Shown: positions 18,179-26,845, numbered from the stretch's first letter. The stretch is DNA of 64,000 bases from Thermococcus sp. SY098 (GCF_035621495.1 NZ_CP141821.1:958760-1022759), one strand, 5' to 3'. Notes: generated from the letters alone by a model not told the origin. Program-made: numbers and translations.

Positions 18179-18703
18179 ATGGACAATATTCATTTGGGAA
18201 AATTGGACATTGAAAAATTCATCAAGGGGCTTGAGAAACTAAGTGACAGAGAGATTCTAAGTTATTGGATTAAAGGTGAACTTAAAGAAGCGGAGCTTTA
18301 TAAGAATCTCGCCATAAGGGCAAAAAAATTGGGACTTGAAGACAGGATTGTGGAAACGTTTATAATTCTCTCAAAGGAGTCAAAAGGCCATGCGACCCGT
18401 TTATGGGAGATATACAAACGTTTATTTAGAACAGAAAAACTCGAAGAAATAGATTTGCCTCTTATTGAAGTTGAGCCCCTTATCGACAAATTCAAAGAAA
18501 CAAGTAATATCTTGGGAATACTTGAGTTAGCAATGCAATCAGAACTTCTTGCGAAAAGAATTTATGAGATTCTTGCCAAAAGGGCAAAAGACGAAAAAAT
18601 GAAAAAAATTTACGAATATCTGGCAGCTGTAGAAGATGAGCACTATCACAAACTTAAGGTTGAATATGAGTATTGCAAGAAAAAGGCACAAATAAACGAA
18701 TAA
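18179..18703 (+). CDS. Ferritin-like (rubrerythrin-type helical bundle) protein
   Basis: A 174-residue all-helical protein of ferritin-like fold. Two half-repeats are visible, KGELKEAELYKNLA / SKESKGHATRL and QSELLAKRIYEILA / VEDEHYHKL. The second carries an intact ExxH; the first has Ser where the ligand Glu three residues before His is expected, so the diiron site may be incomplete. The ATG at 18179 has GGTGA at 18167-18171; the TTG at 18164 is rejected. A paralogue follows at 18832. Proteins of this type often protect against peroxide or store iron. Confidence 0.65.
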   Translation: MDNIHLGKLDIEKFIKGLEKLSDREILSYWIKGELKEAELYKNLAIRAKKLGLEDRIVETFIILSKESKGHATRLWEIYKRLFRTEKLEEIDLPLIEVEPLIDKFKETSNILGILELAMQSELLAKRIYEILAKRAKDEKMKKIYEYLAAVEDEHYHKLKVEYEYCKKKAQINE

Positions 18704-18721
18704 AATATCAAGAACATCTTA

Positions 18722-18740
18722 TTTTTTTAAATTCTTTTTT
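18722..18740 (+). terminator. Oligo-T terminator
   Basis: T7 (18722-18728) and T6 (18735-18740) runs lie 19 bp after the first ferritin-like gene. Archaeal RNA polymerase stops at such U-rich tracts without a hairpin. The next ferritin-like gene has its own leader. Confidence 0.45.
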
Positions 18741-18831
18741 AGCTTTCCATTATTTCCATGAAAGAGTTTCTTAGAGAGTTATACCAAAACCAGTATTAAG
18801 TAGGATACTCAAGAATTTACTGGTGGTGAAA

Positions 18832-19332
18832 GTGGATGGAGATGATGTCATACCCAATCTTAGGGAACTCGACTATAAGTTGGTTTTGAGCTACTGGATT
18901 AAAAGTGAGGACGATCTTTCAAAATTCTATAAAGAACTTGCTCGCAAATCAAAAGAAGTAGGACTGGAAGAATGGGCATTTGACATGTTCATACTCCTCT
19001 CAGAGGAGTCAAAACGAGTTGAAAAGAAACTTAAAGAAATATATTCCAGAAAATTTGGCCCCATAGATGTAGAAAAACTCCCAGATTCCCCAATAAAAAT
19101 TCCAGCATATATCAAAGAGTTTGACAATCCCCACAGCATCCTTGACATTTTAAAAAGTGCAATATATTGTGAGGAACTCGCTGAAAACATCTGTCAGGTT
19201 CTCTCTCAAAAAGCTCCAACTGAATACGAGAAAGAACTTTTCAAATACCTTGCTTCTTCAGAAAGATGTCACCTGAGAATTCTCACGGAAAGATTCAATT
19301 ATTATAAAAAGAAACTTAAAGCGGAAAGCTAA
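18832..19332 (+). CDS. Ferritin-like paralogue with degenerate metal site
   Basis: A 166-residue helical protein aligned along its length with the protein at 18179 (YWIKSEDDLSKFYKELARKSKEVGLEE against YWIKGELKEAELYKNLAIRAKKLGLED). The first metal motif reads EESKRVEKK, with neither ligand Glu at the right place nor His. The second half keeps SERCH (ExxH). It also has three cysteines absent from its neighbour. The start is uncertain: GTG at 18832 has GGTGG six bases upstream, while GTG codons at 18823 and 18826 are also possible. It converges on cluster II with a 4-bp overlap. Confidence 0.6.
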   Translation: MDGDDVIPNLRELDYKLVLSYWIKSEDDLSKFYKELARKSKEVGLEEWAFDMFILLSEESKRVEKKLKEIYSRKFGPIDVEKLPDSPIKIPAYIKEFDNPHSILDILKSAIYCEELAENICQVLSQKAPTEYEKELFKYLASSERCHLRILTERFNYYKKKLKAES

Positions 19333-19787
19333 ACTCCCATCTCCTTAGCTTCAGGAGGCTCTTCGATTAGATTATCGCTGTACTTGTTGTAGTCAGCCAA
19401 TAGAAATTCATCGCTCATCCTCAGTGCCTTTACTGCCTTTTCCTCCCCTGGAAACTTCTTCCCCGGACACACATCCACACACAGGGCACAGAACATGCAC
19501 CTCGAAACATAATGCCTGATCTTCTTAAGCTCCGGGATCCACTCCATAGCATTAGCTGGACACACCAGTATGCACAACCTGCAGCCTATGCACCTTTCGG
19601 GGGTGTACTTCAGCTTTCCCCTGAAGCCTTCAGGAACTGGAACAGGAGGATTTATCTTTGCCTCTCCTCTCTGAACCTTCTCAATGAGGGCTGTCACATT
19701 CTTAGGAGCATGCTTTATCGGAAACGGATTTGTGAAGGGTCTTTCCATAAGCTGTTTAAGGAACAGGAACATTGCCTTTGTTGGCAT
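19329..19787 (-). CDS. Cluster II hydrogenase ferredoxin subunit (MbhN/NuoI-like)
   Basis: A 152-residue two-cluster subunit carrying electrons from ferredoxin into the complex. [4Fe-4S] motifs are CIGCRLCILVCP (about 75-86) and CMFCALCVDVCP (about 112-123), each followed by the usual distal Pro. It opens with KAMFLFLKQLMERPFTNPFP, the membrane-contact element of this family. Between clusters 2 and the C-terminus it has an insertion GKKFPGEEKAVKA not seen in cluster I. It is the last gene of the operon; the start follows the NuoH-like stop directly. Confidence 0.85.
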   Translation of the reverse strand: MPTKAMFLFLKQLMERPFTNPFPIKHAPKNVTALIEKVQRGEAKINPPVPVPEGFRGKLKYTPERCIGCRLCILVCPANAMEWIPELKKIRHYVSRCMFCALCVDVCPGKKFPGEEKAVKALRMSDEFLLADYNKYSDNLIEEPPEAKEMGV

Positions 19788-20756
19788 TCACCTCACCCCC
19801 AGCCAAACAAGTGCTAAACCGAGCAATGCAATTAAGTTCACATGAACCCAGAAAATCCGTGATGCCTGTTCAATTCTGAATCTTCCGAATGATGTTCTTA
19901 CGATTGTCACTGCAGCTATGTAGATTATCAGTACTTTAAAGAGGAACCACAAGCTTTCAACAATGTAAAGCATGGCACCATTCAAGCTGATCCCGAAAAC
20001 ATAGCTGAATGTGAACGGTATGAATAGAACTGCCTCAATGGCTGCCATTGCAAACCCTCTCACAGCGTCAGAGAGATAAAACAGAGCCAAGTTCCTGCCA
20101 CTATACTCTGCGAGCATACCCTCTGCTATCTCCGTTTCAGCCTCTGCGATATCAAAAGGAAGCTTGGCAAGTTCCGCAGGAGTTACAACTAACAGTGCTA
20201 TGAAAAGCAAAACAACTCCCAATGCTGCCACTGGAGAAACCATTGTCCAAACTGGAGTCGATGCGATCGTTGTGAGGGAGAAACTCTTGTACAAAAGTGC
20301 AAACCCAATAATCACAATGGCCAAAGGCATTTCATAGCTCATCATGAGCACCATTTCTCTCTGTGCTCCAACGGAGGAAAACGGACTTCCTGAAGAAAAT
20401 CCTCCAACTGCCATAGCTAAAGACTGGAGTGTCAGCAGATATAGTATCACTATCAGGTCTCCATATCCCTCAAGGGGCGCCTTAAGGATACCAAAGGGGA
20501 TGTAGAGCAGTAAAGTCATTGAAGATGCAAATGCCAAGATGGGCATTGCATTAAAGAGCCACTTTACGGCGTTTTCTGGTACAACTGTTTCTTTGAGCAA
20601 CAATTTCCCAACGTCCCAGAAAGGCTGCCTTATAGGGGGACCAATTCTTGATGTCATTCTTGCTGATATCCTTCTGTCGATACCTTTGTAGGTCAGTCCA
20701 AGAAATATACCAAGTACTGGGAAGGCAACTGCATAGAATAAAGTCTCAGGGGTCAT
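19788..20756 (-). CDS. Cluster II NuoH-like membrane subunit (MbhM-like)
   Basis: A 322-residue integral protein with about eight helices that links the peripheral hydrogenase arm to the Mrp-like membrane arm. It shows the NuoH/HycD signatures RRISARMTSRIGPP at the N-terminus, GSPFSSVGAQREMVLMMSYE in the centre and the acidic loop PFDIAEAETEIAEGMLAEYSG, the glutamates of which lie in the proton/redox coupling funnel. The ATG overlaps the preceding stop (ATGA). Confidence 0.88.
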   Translation of the reverse strand: MTPETLFYAVAFPVLGIFLGLTYKGIDRRISARMTSRIGPPIRQPFWDVGKLLLKETVVPENAVKWLFNAMPILAFASSMTLLLYIPFGILKAPLEGYGDLIVILYLLTLQSLAMAVGGFSSGSPFSSVGAQREMVLMMSYEMPLAIVIIGFALLYKSFSLTTIASTPVWTMVSPVAALGVVLLFIALLVVTPAELAKLPFDIAEAETEIAEGMLAEYSGRNLALFYLSDAVRGFAMAAIEAVLFIPFTFSYVFGISLNGAMLYIVESLWFLFKVLIIYIAAVTIVRTSFGRFRIEQASRIFWVHVNLIALLGLALVWLGVR

Positions 20757-21982
20757 CCTCTCACCTCCTTCTCAATTTTCTTTGTCTTTTCAACTGCCTT
20801 TTTGTGGATGTATTCGTAGCCGAGAACTTTGCCTTCTGGTGTCTTCAATAAAGCAACCCTGTCGTTACAGCACATGCATGGATCGATGTATGCTACAACT
20901 ATTGGGATATCTGCAACTTCCGCCCCAAGCAGGAGTGGAGCCCAGCTGTTAATGTTATTGTAACTTGGGGCAATCACCTTCCAGACACTTGGCCCATCTC
21001 TACCATCAAACTTGAGGTAGTGAACAACTTCTCCTCTCGGCGCCTCATGGGCACCAATTGCTTCGCCTTTAGTTCTTCTAATCTTCGCCAAAAGTGCCGG
21101 ATAATTGGGAATGGCAAGTATCTTGCCCTCTGGAAGATTGTCAACACAGTACTCGATGATATCCAAGCTCTGCTCTATTTCATAAATCCTGACCATGGTG
21201 ATATCGTAGGCATCTCCCTTAGCCTCTCCTACTATATCCTGTGGGACCACTGCCCTAACATCAATGTCAGCGTAGGCGTCGTACGGCATATCCTGCCTGA
21301 TGTCCATTCTGATTCCAGCAGCCCTTGCAACAGGACCAACAACATTCAGCTTAAGTGCCATCTCTTTTGAAAGCTGGGCAACTCCTCTTGTTCTTGCTTT
21401 ATAGACAGGGTCTGAGAGAATTATCTCCTTCATCTGTTCTGTAAACTTCCAGTAGTAGGTAATTGCATCTTTAATTGCCTTTATGTGCGATTCCTTAAGA
21501 TCTCTCCTTACACCTCCGATCATATACACCGAATAATTAATTCGGTTTCCAGTGAGAAGCTCCAGCAAGTCAAGAACTTTTTCCCTTCCTTTCCATGTCC
21601 AGAATAAAAGTGAGTCAAATCCCATTTCGTGGGCAATAACTCCCAGCCAAAGAATGTGTGAGTGTATCCTTTCAAGTTCTGCTATTATCGGACGTATGTA
21701 CTGGGCTCTTGGAGGCGCCTCTATTCCAAGGGCCTTTTCGGCTGTTACAACGAAAGCATATGGGTGGGAGATGGAACAGATGCCACATATCCTTTCCGAT
21801 AGGTATAGAGTCTGAATGGCGTTCCTCTTCATCCCCATATACTCTATTCCTCTATGAGCAAATCCTCTTTTAACGTCAACCCTGACGATTTTCTCGCCCT
21901 CAACCTCTGCCTCAACGCGTATAGGCTCTTTGAGAGCAGGATGGATGGGCCCTATAGGAATATAGTAAGCAGTCTTAGGCAT
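20753..21982 (-). CDS. Cluster II [NiFe]-hydrogenase large subunit (NuoD/MbhL-like)
   Basis: Catalytic subunit of 409 residues. Both cysteine pairs that hold the NiFe(CN)2CO site are present, ERICGICS at about 65 and DPCMCCNDR at about 369, the latter with an extra adjacent Cys. This excludes an MBX/MBS-type sulfane reductase that has lost NiFe ligands. The body (KRGFAHRGIEYMGMKRNAIQ, GNRINYSVYMIGGVRRDLK) differs clearly from cluster I (KLGYNLRGLEWIAIRRNWIQ), so the two catalytic subunits are old paralogues. ATG at 21982 with GGTGAGGGGA upstream, overlapping the K subunit stop. Confidence 0.88.
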   Translation of the reverse strand: MPKTAYYIPIGPIHPALKEPIRVEAEVEGEKIVRVDVKRGFAHRGIEYMGMKRNAIQTLYLSERICGICSISHPYAFVVTAEKALGIEAPPRAQYIRPIIAELERIHSHILWLGVIAHEMGFDSLLFWTWKGREKVLDLLELLTGNRINYSVYMIGGVRRDLKESHIKAIKDAITYYWKFTEQMKEIILSDPVYKARTRGVAQLSKEMALKLNVVGPVARAAGIRMDIRQDMPYDAYADIDVRAVVPQDIVGEAKGDAYDITMVRIYEIEQSLDIIEYCVDNLPEGKILAIPNYPALLAKIRRTKGEAIGAHEAPRGEVVHYLKFDGRDGPSVWKVIAPSYNNINSWAPLLLGAEVADIPIVVAYIDPCMCCNDRVALLKTPEGKVLGYEYIHKKAVEKTKKIEKEVRG

Positions 21983-22529
21983 TCCCCTCACCTTTCTTTC
22001 TTATTTCCCTAACGCTCTTGTGTGTGTGCTTGATCATATCCTCAACACCATATTCATCCCTTCTCCATGGATACTTCCCCTCTGGCCAGTCATCAGGCAA
22101 GAAGAGGTGTCTCTTGTTCTTTAAGCCTTCAAACTCAATGCCGAGCATTTCTCTAATTTCCCTCTCATTTGTTTCCGCACCAGGCATTAAGTCCGTTATC
22201 GTAGGGAGTATTAGACTGTCTTTCGGCAGGTCGAACTTCAATGTTATGCTTATTTCGCCCCATGGATTGGAGTAGAACACACCAAATGAATATATCATCT
22301 TTATGCTGTCCCCACCGTTATCTTCCCCAGATATAAGATGCAGATGAGGGTAATCGAGTGAGAATATTGTTTCAACTGCTTTTCTAAACGCCGATCTGTC
22401 AATTTCTGCCCAAACTTCATAGAGTTTTCTCTTTCTTCTAATTCCCATCTCATATTCCCTGATTTCATAGTTAAGCAGTGCATCACCAAGTGATTTTTTC
22501 AGTTTTTCAATGACCTCTTCAATGTTCAT
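21975..22529 (-). CDS. Cluster II NuoC-like subunit (MbhK-like)
   Basis: Soluble scaffold subunit of 184 residues that clamps the large subunit. The NuoC signature appears as LPTITDLMPGAETNEREIREMLGIEFEGL followed by LFLPDDWPEGKYPWRRDE. Compared with cluster I it has a longer, strongly basic C-terminus (HTHKSVREIRKKGEG). The ATG at 22529 overlaps the J stop (ATGA); the longer frame up to 22577 lies inside the J gene. Confidence 0.85.
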   Translation of the reverse strand: MNIEEVIEKLKKSLGDALLNYEIREYEMGIRRKRKLYEVWAEIDRSAFRKAVETIFSLDYPHLHLISGEDNGGDSIKMIYSFGVFYSNPWGEISITLKFDLPKDSLILPTITDLMPGAETNEREIREMLGIEFEGLKNKRHLFLPDDWPEGKYPWRRDEYGVEDMIKHTHKSVREIRKKGEGNA

Positions 22530-22978
22530 TCTTTCTTCCCCTCCAGTTCTTTTTCTAACTTCTCCAACTTGAGCCACGCCTTAACAACGGCATCTATGAT
22601 TGCTTCTGGCCTTGGCGGACATCCGGGAACATAGACATCAACAGGTATTATCTCATCAATTGGACCTGCTATGTTGTAGGAATCATAGAAGACCCCACCG
22701 CTTGTTCCGCAGTTTCCGACCACAATTACAGCCTTTGGGTCTGGCATCTGCTCATATATTCTTCTCAGTTTATCTGCAAAGTCTCTTGGGATTGCTCCGG
22801 TGACCAGAAGCACATCTGCATGCCTTGGACTGCCAGCAAGCTTTATCCCAAATCGTTCAACATCGTATCTTGGCGTCAGAAGTGCAACAATTTCAATATC
22901 ACATGCATTGCATGAACCTCCGGATGCATGGAAAACCCAAAGAGAGCGTTTAAAGTTTGTCAGCTTACCCACGTTCAC
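22526..22978 (-). CDS. Cluster II hydrogenase small subunit (NuoB/MbhJ-like)
   Basis: Electron-transfer subunit of about 150 residues holding the [4Fe-4S] cluster proximal to NiFe. The four ligands are the pair in GGSCNACDIEI, the Cys in VVGNCGTSGG and the Cys in VPGCPPRPEAI. Typical for group 4 enzymes, it lacks medial and distal clusters. The start is a GTG at 22978 overlapping the I-subunit stop (GTGA) next to GGAGGTG; a second GTG at 22972 is equally possible. The frame extending to 23029 is upstream coding sequence. Confidence 0.85.
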   Translation of the reverse strand: MNVGKLTNFKRSLWVFHASGGSCNACDIEIVALLTPRYDVERFGIKLAGSPRHADVLLVTGAIPRDFADKLRRIYEQMPDPKAVIVVGNCGTSGGVFYDSYNIAGPIDEIIPVDVYVPGCPPRPEAIIDAVVKAWLKLEKLEKELEGKKE

Positions 22979-23316
22979 GCACCTCCCACCAGAAGGAAGA
23001 GTATTACAGTTCCAACCCCAAGGTACCAAAGGATGTAATCCCTAACATCTCCCGTATGAATAGCCTGAAGAACTCTATAGTACTCTTTAAGTGCCTCTAT
23101 GAACCCCCAGTAGATATCGCTTGCTCTTACCTGAATCTTTTCTTTGGACGGTTCTGCATTACCGCTTAAATATGGCTTTACCTGCTCGCTTTCTTTCTTA
23201 TAACTTGGATTGCCCCTCGAATAAATTATGTAGCCGATTAAAGCAAAGAGTATAAGGAAAGCAAGCCATAACAATGGGCTCCAATATCCTGAGCCAGTTA
23301 CAAGTTTTGATATCAT
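22975..23316 (-). CDS. Cluster II MbhI-like small membrane subunit
   Basis: A 113-residue protein with an N-terminal helix (WLAFLILFALIGYIIYSRG), an 50-residue hydrophilic stretch and a C-terminal helix (LWYLGVGTVILFLLVGG). This is the layout of MbhI, which ties the antiporter D subunit to the NuoH-like subunit. The core SDIYWGFIEALKEYYRVLQAIHTGDVRDY matches the cluster I protein in position. Start at 23316 is chosen for the ATGA overlap and GGGGTGGT upstream; 23331 is the alternative. Confidence 0.75.
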   Translation of the reverse strand: MISKLVTGSGYWSPLLWLAFLILFALIGYIIYSRGNPSYKKESEQVKPYLSGNAEPSKEKIQVRASDIYWGFIEALKEYYRVLQAIHTGDVRDYILWYLGVGTVILFLLVGGA

Positions 23317-24866
23317 GCCAGACCACCCCATGACTGATATTGCGCAACGTTGATGAGGGCATCCACAGCGGGATACACGATTTTATTCAGTACAACGTCC
23401 GGGAATAGACCAAATAGTATACAGAGTAATGCTAAGATCACCATCGCCACTATCATCGGTCTTGGGACTTCTCTTACGTTCTCGAACTTCTCCAATGGTG
23501 GCCCCAAGAACGCTGACGCAAACACTTTAACGAATGAAGCAAGAGTCAATATACTTGTAACCATTGCAAATACCGCCAATAACGGATTCAATCTGTAAGA
23601 GCTCTCATAGATTAGGAATTTGCTTGCAAACCCGTTGAAAGGCGGCAAACCAGATATGGCTGCAGCACCAACAATGAAGCACAAAGTTGTAATGGGCATC
23701 TTCCTCGCTAATCCTCCCATCTCATTGAGATTTCTTGTCCCAGTTACGTAGAACAGTGCGCCAGCAGTCATTAAGAGCAAGCTCTTGTAGATTATGTGGT
23801 TTATTATGTGGAAGATTCCTCCAGCCATTGCTGTTCTCCCGAACTCTGCCAACGCATCGGAATTATGGAGAACCGTTAAGCCGACACCAACACCAAGGAG
23901 CATGTAGCCAGTTTGTGAGATAGCGTGGTAGCTCATAAGCCTTTTTACATCTTTCTGAACCAGAGCCATTGTGACACCAATGAACATCGTCAAAACACCA
24001 AGAACTGACATTATCCATCCAACTCTCTCTAAGCTGATTGATACGTTTGCAAAGAGTGTGAAGCTGACTCTAAAGAGAGCATAGAGGCTTGCATAGGTAG
24101 ATACCAGCAAGACTGGGTTTATACCCGCCGGAACTTCGGTGTATGCATCGGGAACCCAGTAGTGCATTGGAACTGAACCGCACTTCATGGCAAACGAAGC
24201 AAATAGCAGGCCAAAGGCTATCATGTCAAGAGTACTGAGGGAGACCTGTCTGCTTATATAGGCTAAGTTTAAGTTTCCATATTCGCCATAGAGGATTCCA
24301 ATGGCAAAGAGAACCATCAAAGATGCAACGGCACTTACTATAAGATATTTAATTCCAGCTTCACTCGCTTCGCCGCGGTAGTTTCTGAATCCAACCAGCG
24401 CTGAGCCAGCAATTCCAGCTATTTCCAAGAACACGAAGAGATTGAAGAGATCTCCTGTGAGAACCATGCCGAGAATGCCCACTTCTAACAGAAGCAGCAA
24501 TGCATAGTATTTTTCCAAACCGCTCTCCGCTTTAACATGACTGTATGAATAGAGAGCACCGACAAAGCTCATCAAAGTCGCTGAGATGGCCATGAAAGCT
24601 CCAATGCCGTCAATCTCGAACATAATCCTTATCGGCACTTTATAGCCTGAAGGCAGTACAAGGGTTGGCTTATCCGCGCCGAAAACATACACTATGATGC
24701 CATGCAGCCTGACCTGATACATCAGCATAAGAGAGAGGACTACAGTAACGGCAGTTATCACTATAGCCCATACCGCTACAATGCTCTGTTTTTTCTTGAA
24801 CAGAGGTGCAATAAACGCTCCAAAGAGAGGAACCGCTATCATCAACGCCGGTAAGTGCTCAATCAT
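23313..24866 (-). CDS. Cluster II MrpD/MbhH-like antiporter subunit
   Basis: Fourteen-helix ion-translocating subunit of 517 residues. It has the TM5 glutamate (FVFLEIAGIAGSALVGF), a TM7 lysine (AMKCGSVPMHYWVPDA), DVKRLMSYHAISQTGY and a TM12 lysine (IINHIIYKSLLLM). The TM8 segment reads NPVLLVSTYASLYALFRV and has no lysine, whereas cluster I has LVIKAGG there. This lysine is usually conserved in Mrp and complex I antiporter subunits, so proton or sodium transfer may be altered. ATG overlaps the C-like stop (ATGA). Confidence 0.88.
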   Translation of the reverse strand: MIEHLPALMIAVPLFGAFIAPLFKKKQSIVAVWAIVITAVTVVLSLMLMYQVRLHGIIVYVFGADKPTLVLPSGYKVPIRIMFEIDGIGAFMAISATLMSFVGALYSYSHVKAESGLEKYYALLLLLEVGILGMVLTGDLFNLFVFLEIAGIAGSALVGFRNYRGEASEAGIKYLIVSAVASLMVLFAIGILYGEYGNLNLAYISRQVSLSTLDMIAFGLLFASFAMKCGSVPMHYWVPDAYTEVPAGINPVLLVSTYASLYALFRVSFTLFANVSISLERVGWIMSVLGVLTMFIGVTMALVQKDVKRLMSYHAISQTGYMLLGVGVGLTVLHNSDALAEFGRTAMAGGIFHIINHIIYKSLLLMTAGALFYVTGTRNLNEMGGLARKMPITTLCFIVGAAAISGLPPFNGFASKFLIYESSYRLNPLLAVFAMVTSILTLASFVKVFASAFLGPPLEKFENVREVPRPMIVAMVILALLCILFGLFPDVVLNKIVYPAVDALINVAQYQSWGGLA

Positions 24867-25234
24867 CCCCTCAACCTCCTGATCTTTGTAACGTCAAGGG
24901 TTCCATAGCGCTTGTAGATGTTCACAGCAAAGGCAAGCATTAAGGCTGAGACGGCAACACCTATGACGATGCTCGTAAGTGTTAATGCCTGTGGAGTTGG
25001 CAGAACCATATTTTGCGGATTTGCAGCCTCTGGGGGTGCCAAAGTATAGATCGGAGCATAGCCACCTTTTACATATCCAAGAGCGACCAAGAACAAGTTT
25101 ACTGCTCCTTCCAAGATTTCAATACCTATGACGACCTTGATTAGATTCCTTTTGAACCCTATTGTGTAAAACCCTATTGCCAAGAGGAGTGCGACAACTA
25201 TGAAGGGAAAATTAACCCAGATGCTACCATTCAT
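24863..25234 (-). CDS. Cluster II MrpC/NuoK-like subunit (MbhG-like)
   Basis: A 123-residue, three-helix subunit. The second helix carries two glutamates (VIGIEILEGAVNLF) at the place of the NuoK proton-path acids; cluster I has Asn and Asp there. It ends TLDVTKIRRLRG, nearly the same as its cluster I counterpart (SLDINKLRRLRG). Overlaps the preceding MrpB-like gene by 11 bp. Confidence 0.85.
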   Translation of the reverse strand: MNGSIWVNFPFIVVALLLAIGFYTIGFKRNLIKVVIGIEILEGAVNLFLVALGYVKGGYAPIYTLAPPEAANPQNMVLPTPQALTLTSIVIGVAVSALMLAFAVNIYKRYGTLDVTKIRRLRG

Positions 25235-25694
25235 CCCTCTCCCTCCTCATGATTAGGAAGAACACCAGCACTATGCTTGTAAGACCTGCAAGAACCTTCA
25301 TACCGACAAAGATGTTCATGTACGGAAGAGTGCCACCTGTGTTTAGATAACCTGGATTTATTCCAACTGGAGTTTTTCCTCCAAATAATGGGAATCCGCT
25401 GTTTGCAATTACGTTTTTGAAGAATGTGTAGCCAGCAAACCCCAGACATGCCATTCCAAGGAATCCCAGTGCTCCAATGCTTTCAAATACACTGAGGGGA
25501 GCTTTCTCAAAGAGGCTTTTAACAGCATCGTATTTGTTCGCCACTATGAGCAACGCTAAACCACTTGCAAAAACTGCTCCCCCCTGAAAGCCTCCTCCCG
25601 GTGTTAAATGACCATGGAGTATAATGTAGCTACCAAAGACAAGTATTAGCGGTGCCAGTATTTTGGTCGTGGTCTTTATGATGGTTGTCGTCAT
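25224..25694 (-). CDS. Cluster II MrpB-like subunit (MbhF-like)
   Basis: A 156-residue membrane protein with about four helices. The diagnostic MrpB sequence [17 protein letters not shown] lies between helices 1 and 2. A 20-residue extracytoplasmic loop rich in Gly and Pro ([18 protein letters not shown]) precedes the last helix. Together with the C- and G-like subunits it forms the sodium module. ATGA overlap with the gene before it. Confidence 0.87.
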   Translation of the reverse strand: MTTTIIKTTTKILAPLILVFGSYIILHGHLTPGGGFQGGAVFASGLALLIVANKYDAVKSLFEKAPLSVFESIGALGFLGMACLGFAGYTFFKNVIANSGFPLFGGKTPVGINPGYLNTGGTLPYMNIFVGMKVLAGLTSIVLVFFLIMRRERDEW

Positions 25695-25966
25695 TTTTTC
25701 GTCCCCTCCTTTCTCCGCAGAACCATTAAAACCCCAGAAACTGCCGTAAACAGAACGGTCGCCTCGCCAAGGGTATCGAAACCTCTGTAGTCAAAGACTA
25801 TGCTTGTGACAACGTTGTTAGCTGACGCTTCAATCTGAGCATGTGTTATGAACCAGTCGTCCATTTCTCTGTGAGGCGGCTCTCCAAAAGGCCTTATGCT
25901 AATCATTGCGGCAAGGAGGAAGAGCGTGAACCCTATGAAAGCAAGCAATCCAAGAGAAGTCCTCAT
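25691..25966 (-). CDS. Cluster II MbhE-like subunit (MrpA C-terminal tail)
   Basis: A 91-residue, two-helix protein. The motif [28 protein letters not shown] is the MbhE/MrpA-tail (DUF4040-MrpB boundary) signature, containing an Asp and a Glu in the second helix region likely to line the sodium path. It ends with a basic tail RRKEGTKK. Both its ends overlap neighbours by 4 bp. Confidence 0.85.
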   Translation of the reverse strand: MRTSLGLLAFIGFTLFLLAAMISIRPFGEPPHREMDDWFITHAQIEASANNVVTSIVFDYRGFDTLGEATVLFTAVSGVLMVLRRKEGTKK

Positions 25967-26226
25967 TCTATCACCTCCTCATCTGTGGTGTTTTTGATGG
26001 CAAGAAGGTACATCGCAGTTGTTAAACCGGCACCAACACCCGCTTCAGCTATTGCCACGTCTGGAGCTTGGAGAACATAGAACTCAAGGGACAAGATGAG
26101 GCTAAAAACTGCCATGGCTATGACTGCCATAATTAAGTTCTTGAATCTGATGGCAACTATTGCACTCACCAGCAGGCCGATTCCTATTAAAACCTGAAGA
26201 ATCCAAAAGAACTCCATAAAGTTCAT
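25963..26226 (-). CDS. Cluster II MbhD-like subunit (DUF4040, MrpA domain)
   Basis: An 87-residue, three-helix subunit. It shows [28 protein letters not shown], the DUF4040 signature whose Asp-Glu pair (DVAIAE) is shared with MrpA and complex I NuoJ-like parts. Start ATG at 26226 overlaps the MrpG-like stop by 4 bp. Confidence 0.87.
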   Translation of the reverse strand: MNFMEFFWILQVLIGIGLLVSAIVAIRFKNLIMAVIAMAVFSLILSLEFYVLQAPDVAIAEAGVGAGLTTAMYLLAIKNTTDEEVIE

Positions 26227-26573
26227 AGCCTTCCCTCCAGCTCATCTATTACAGCACCATAGGGTCTAATTCCGGATTTTCTTGCAGCTCTTCCAATTGC
26301 ATGGGCACCCACTGGGTTTGTCAGTACTAAGAATATCACCACGAGAGCTGAGTGAATGCCTATTGTAACCCATCTCGGATCATGTGTCGGAAGCCAGTTA
26401 TAGAGTGAATACACCACCGTGGCAAGGACTATGAAGATCGTTCCAAATGTTGTACATTTTGTTGCTGCATGAATCCTTGTGTAAACGTCTGGAAATCTGA
26501 GAATTCCAATGCTTGCAAGAAAGTTGAAAATCACTCCAATTGCCAAGAAAATTGTGATTACATACTCGATCAT
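26223..26573 (-). CDS. Cluster II MrpG-like subunit (MbhC-like)
   Basis: A 116-residue, three-helix subunit with the MrpG/PhaG signature RFPDVYTRIHAATKCTTFGTIF and LTNPVGAHAIGRAARKSG. Close in sequence to the cluster I protein over its full length, unlike the catalytic subunits. ATGA overlap on both sides. Confidence 0.88.
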   Translation of the reverse strand: MIEYVITIFLAIGVIFNFLASIGILRFPDVYTRIHAATKCTTFGTIFIVLATVVYSLYNWLPTHDPRWVTIGIHSALVVIFLVLTNPVGAHAIGRAARKSGIRPYGAVIDELEGRL

Positions 26574-26845
26574 GCTATCCCCACCTTCTTCTTCACCAAG
26601 TATCTTGCAATGTACAGCGTGGCTATGTAGCTCAAAACAGCATATACCAACGCAACATCAATGAAAACTGGTTGCTTTGTAACAACCCCATAGAGAACCA
26701 TTGCACCTGCTGTTGTTGTTGTCATTGAATCCAGAGCAACCGCTCTATCTGGAATCGTTGGTCCCAAGATAAGCCTGATTAAAGTTAACATCGCTGAAAA
26801 CAGTAGCAGAATTAGAGCCACCATAAATGCACTAACCACATTCAT
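26570..26845 (-). CDS. Cluster II MrpF-like subunit (MbhB-like)
   Basis: A 91-residue, three-helix subunit with the MrpF core GPTIPDRAVALDSMTTTTAGAMVL and a final YIATLYIARYLVKKK. The conserved Asp in PDRAVALD lies in the sodium path in Mrp models. The ATG at 26845 overlaps the MrpE-like stop by 4 bp; the frame extending to 26884 is inside the upstream gene. Confidence 0.87.
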   Translation of the reverse strand: MNVVSAFMVALILLLFSAMLTLIRLILGPTIPDRAVALDSMTTTTAGAMVLYGVVTKQPVFIDVALVYAVLSYIATLYIARYLVKKKVGIA

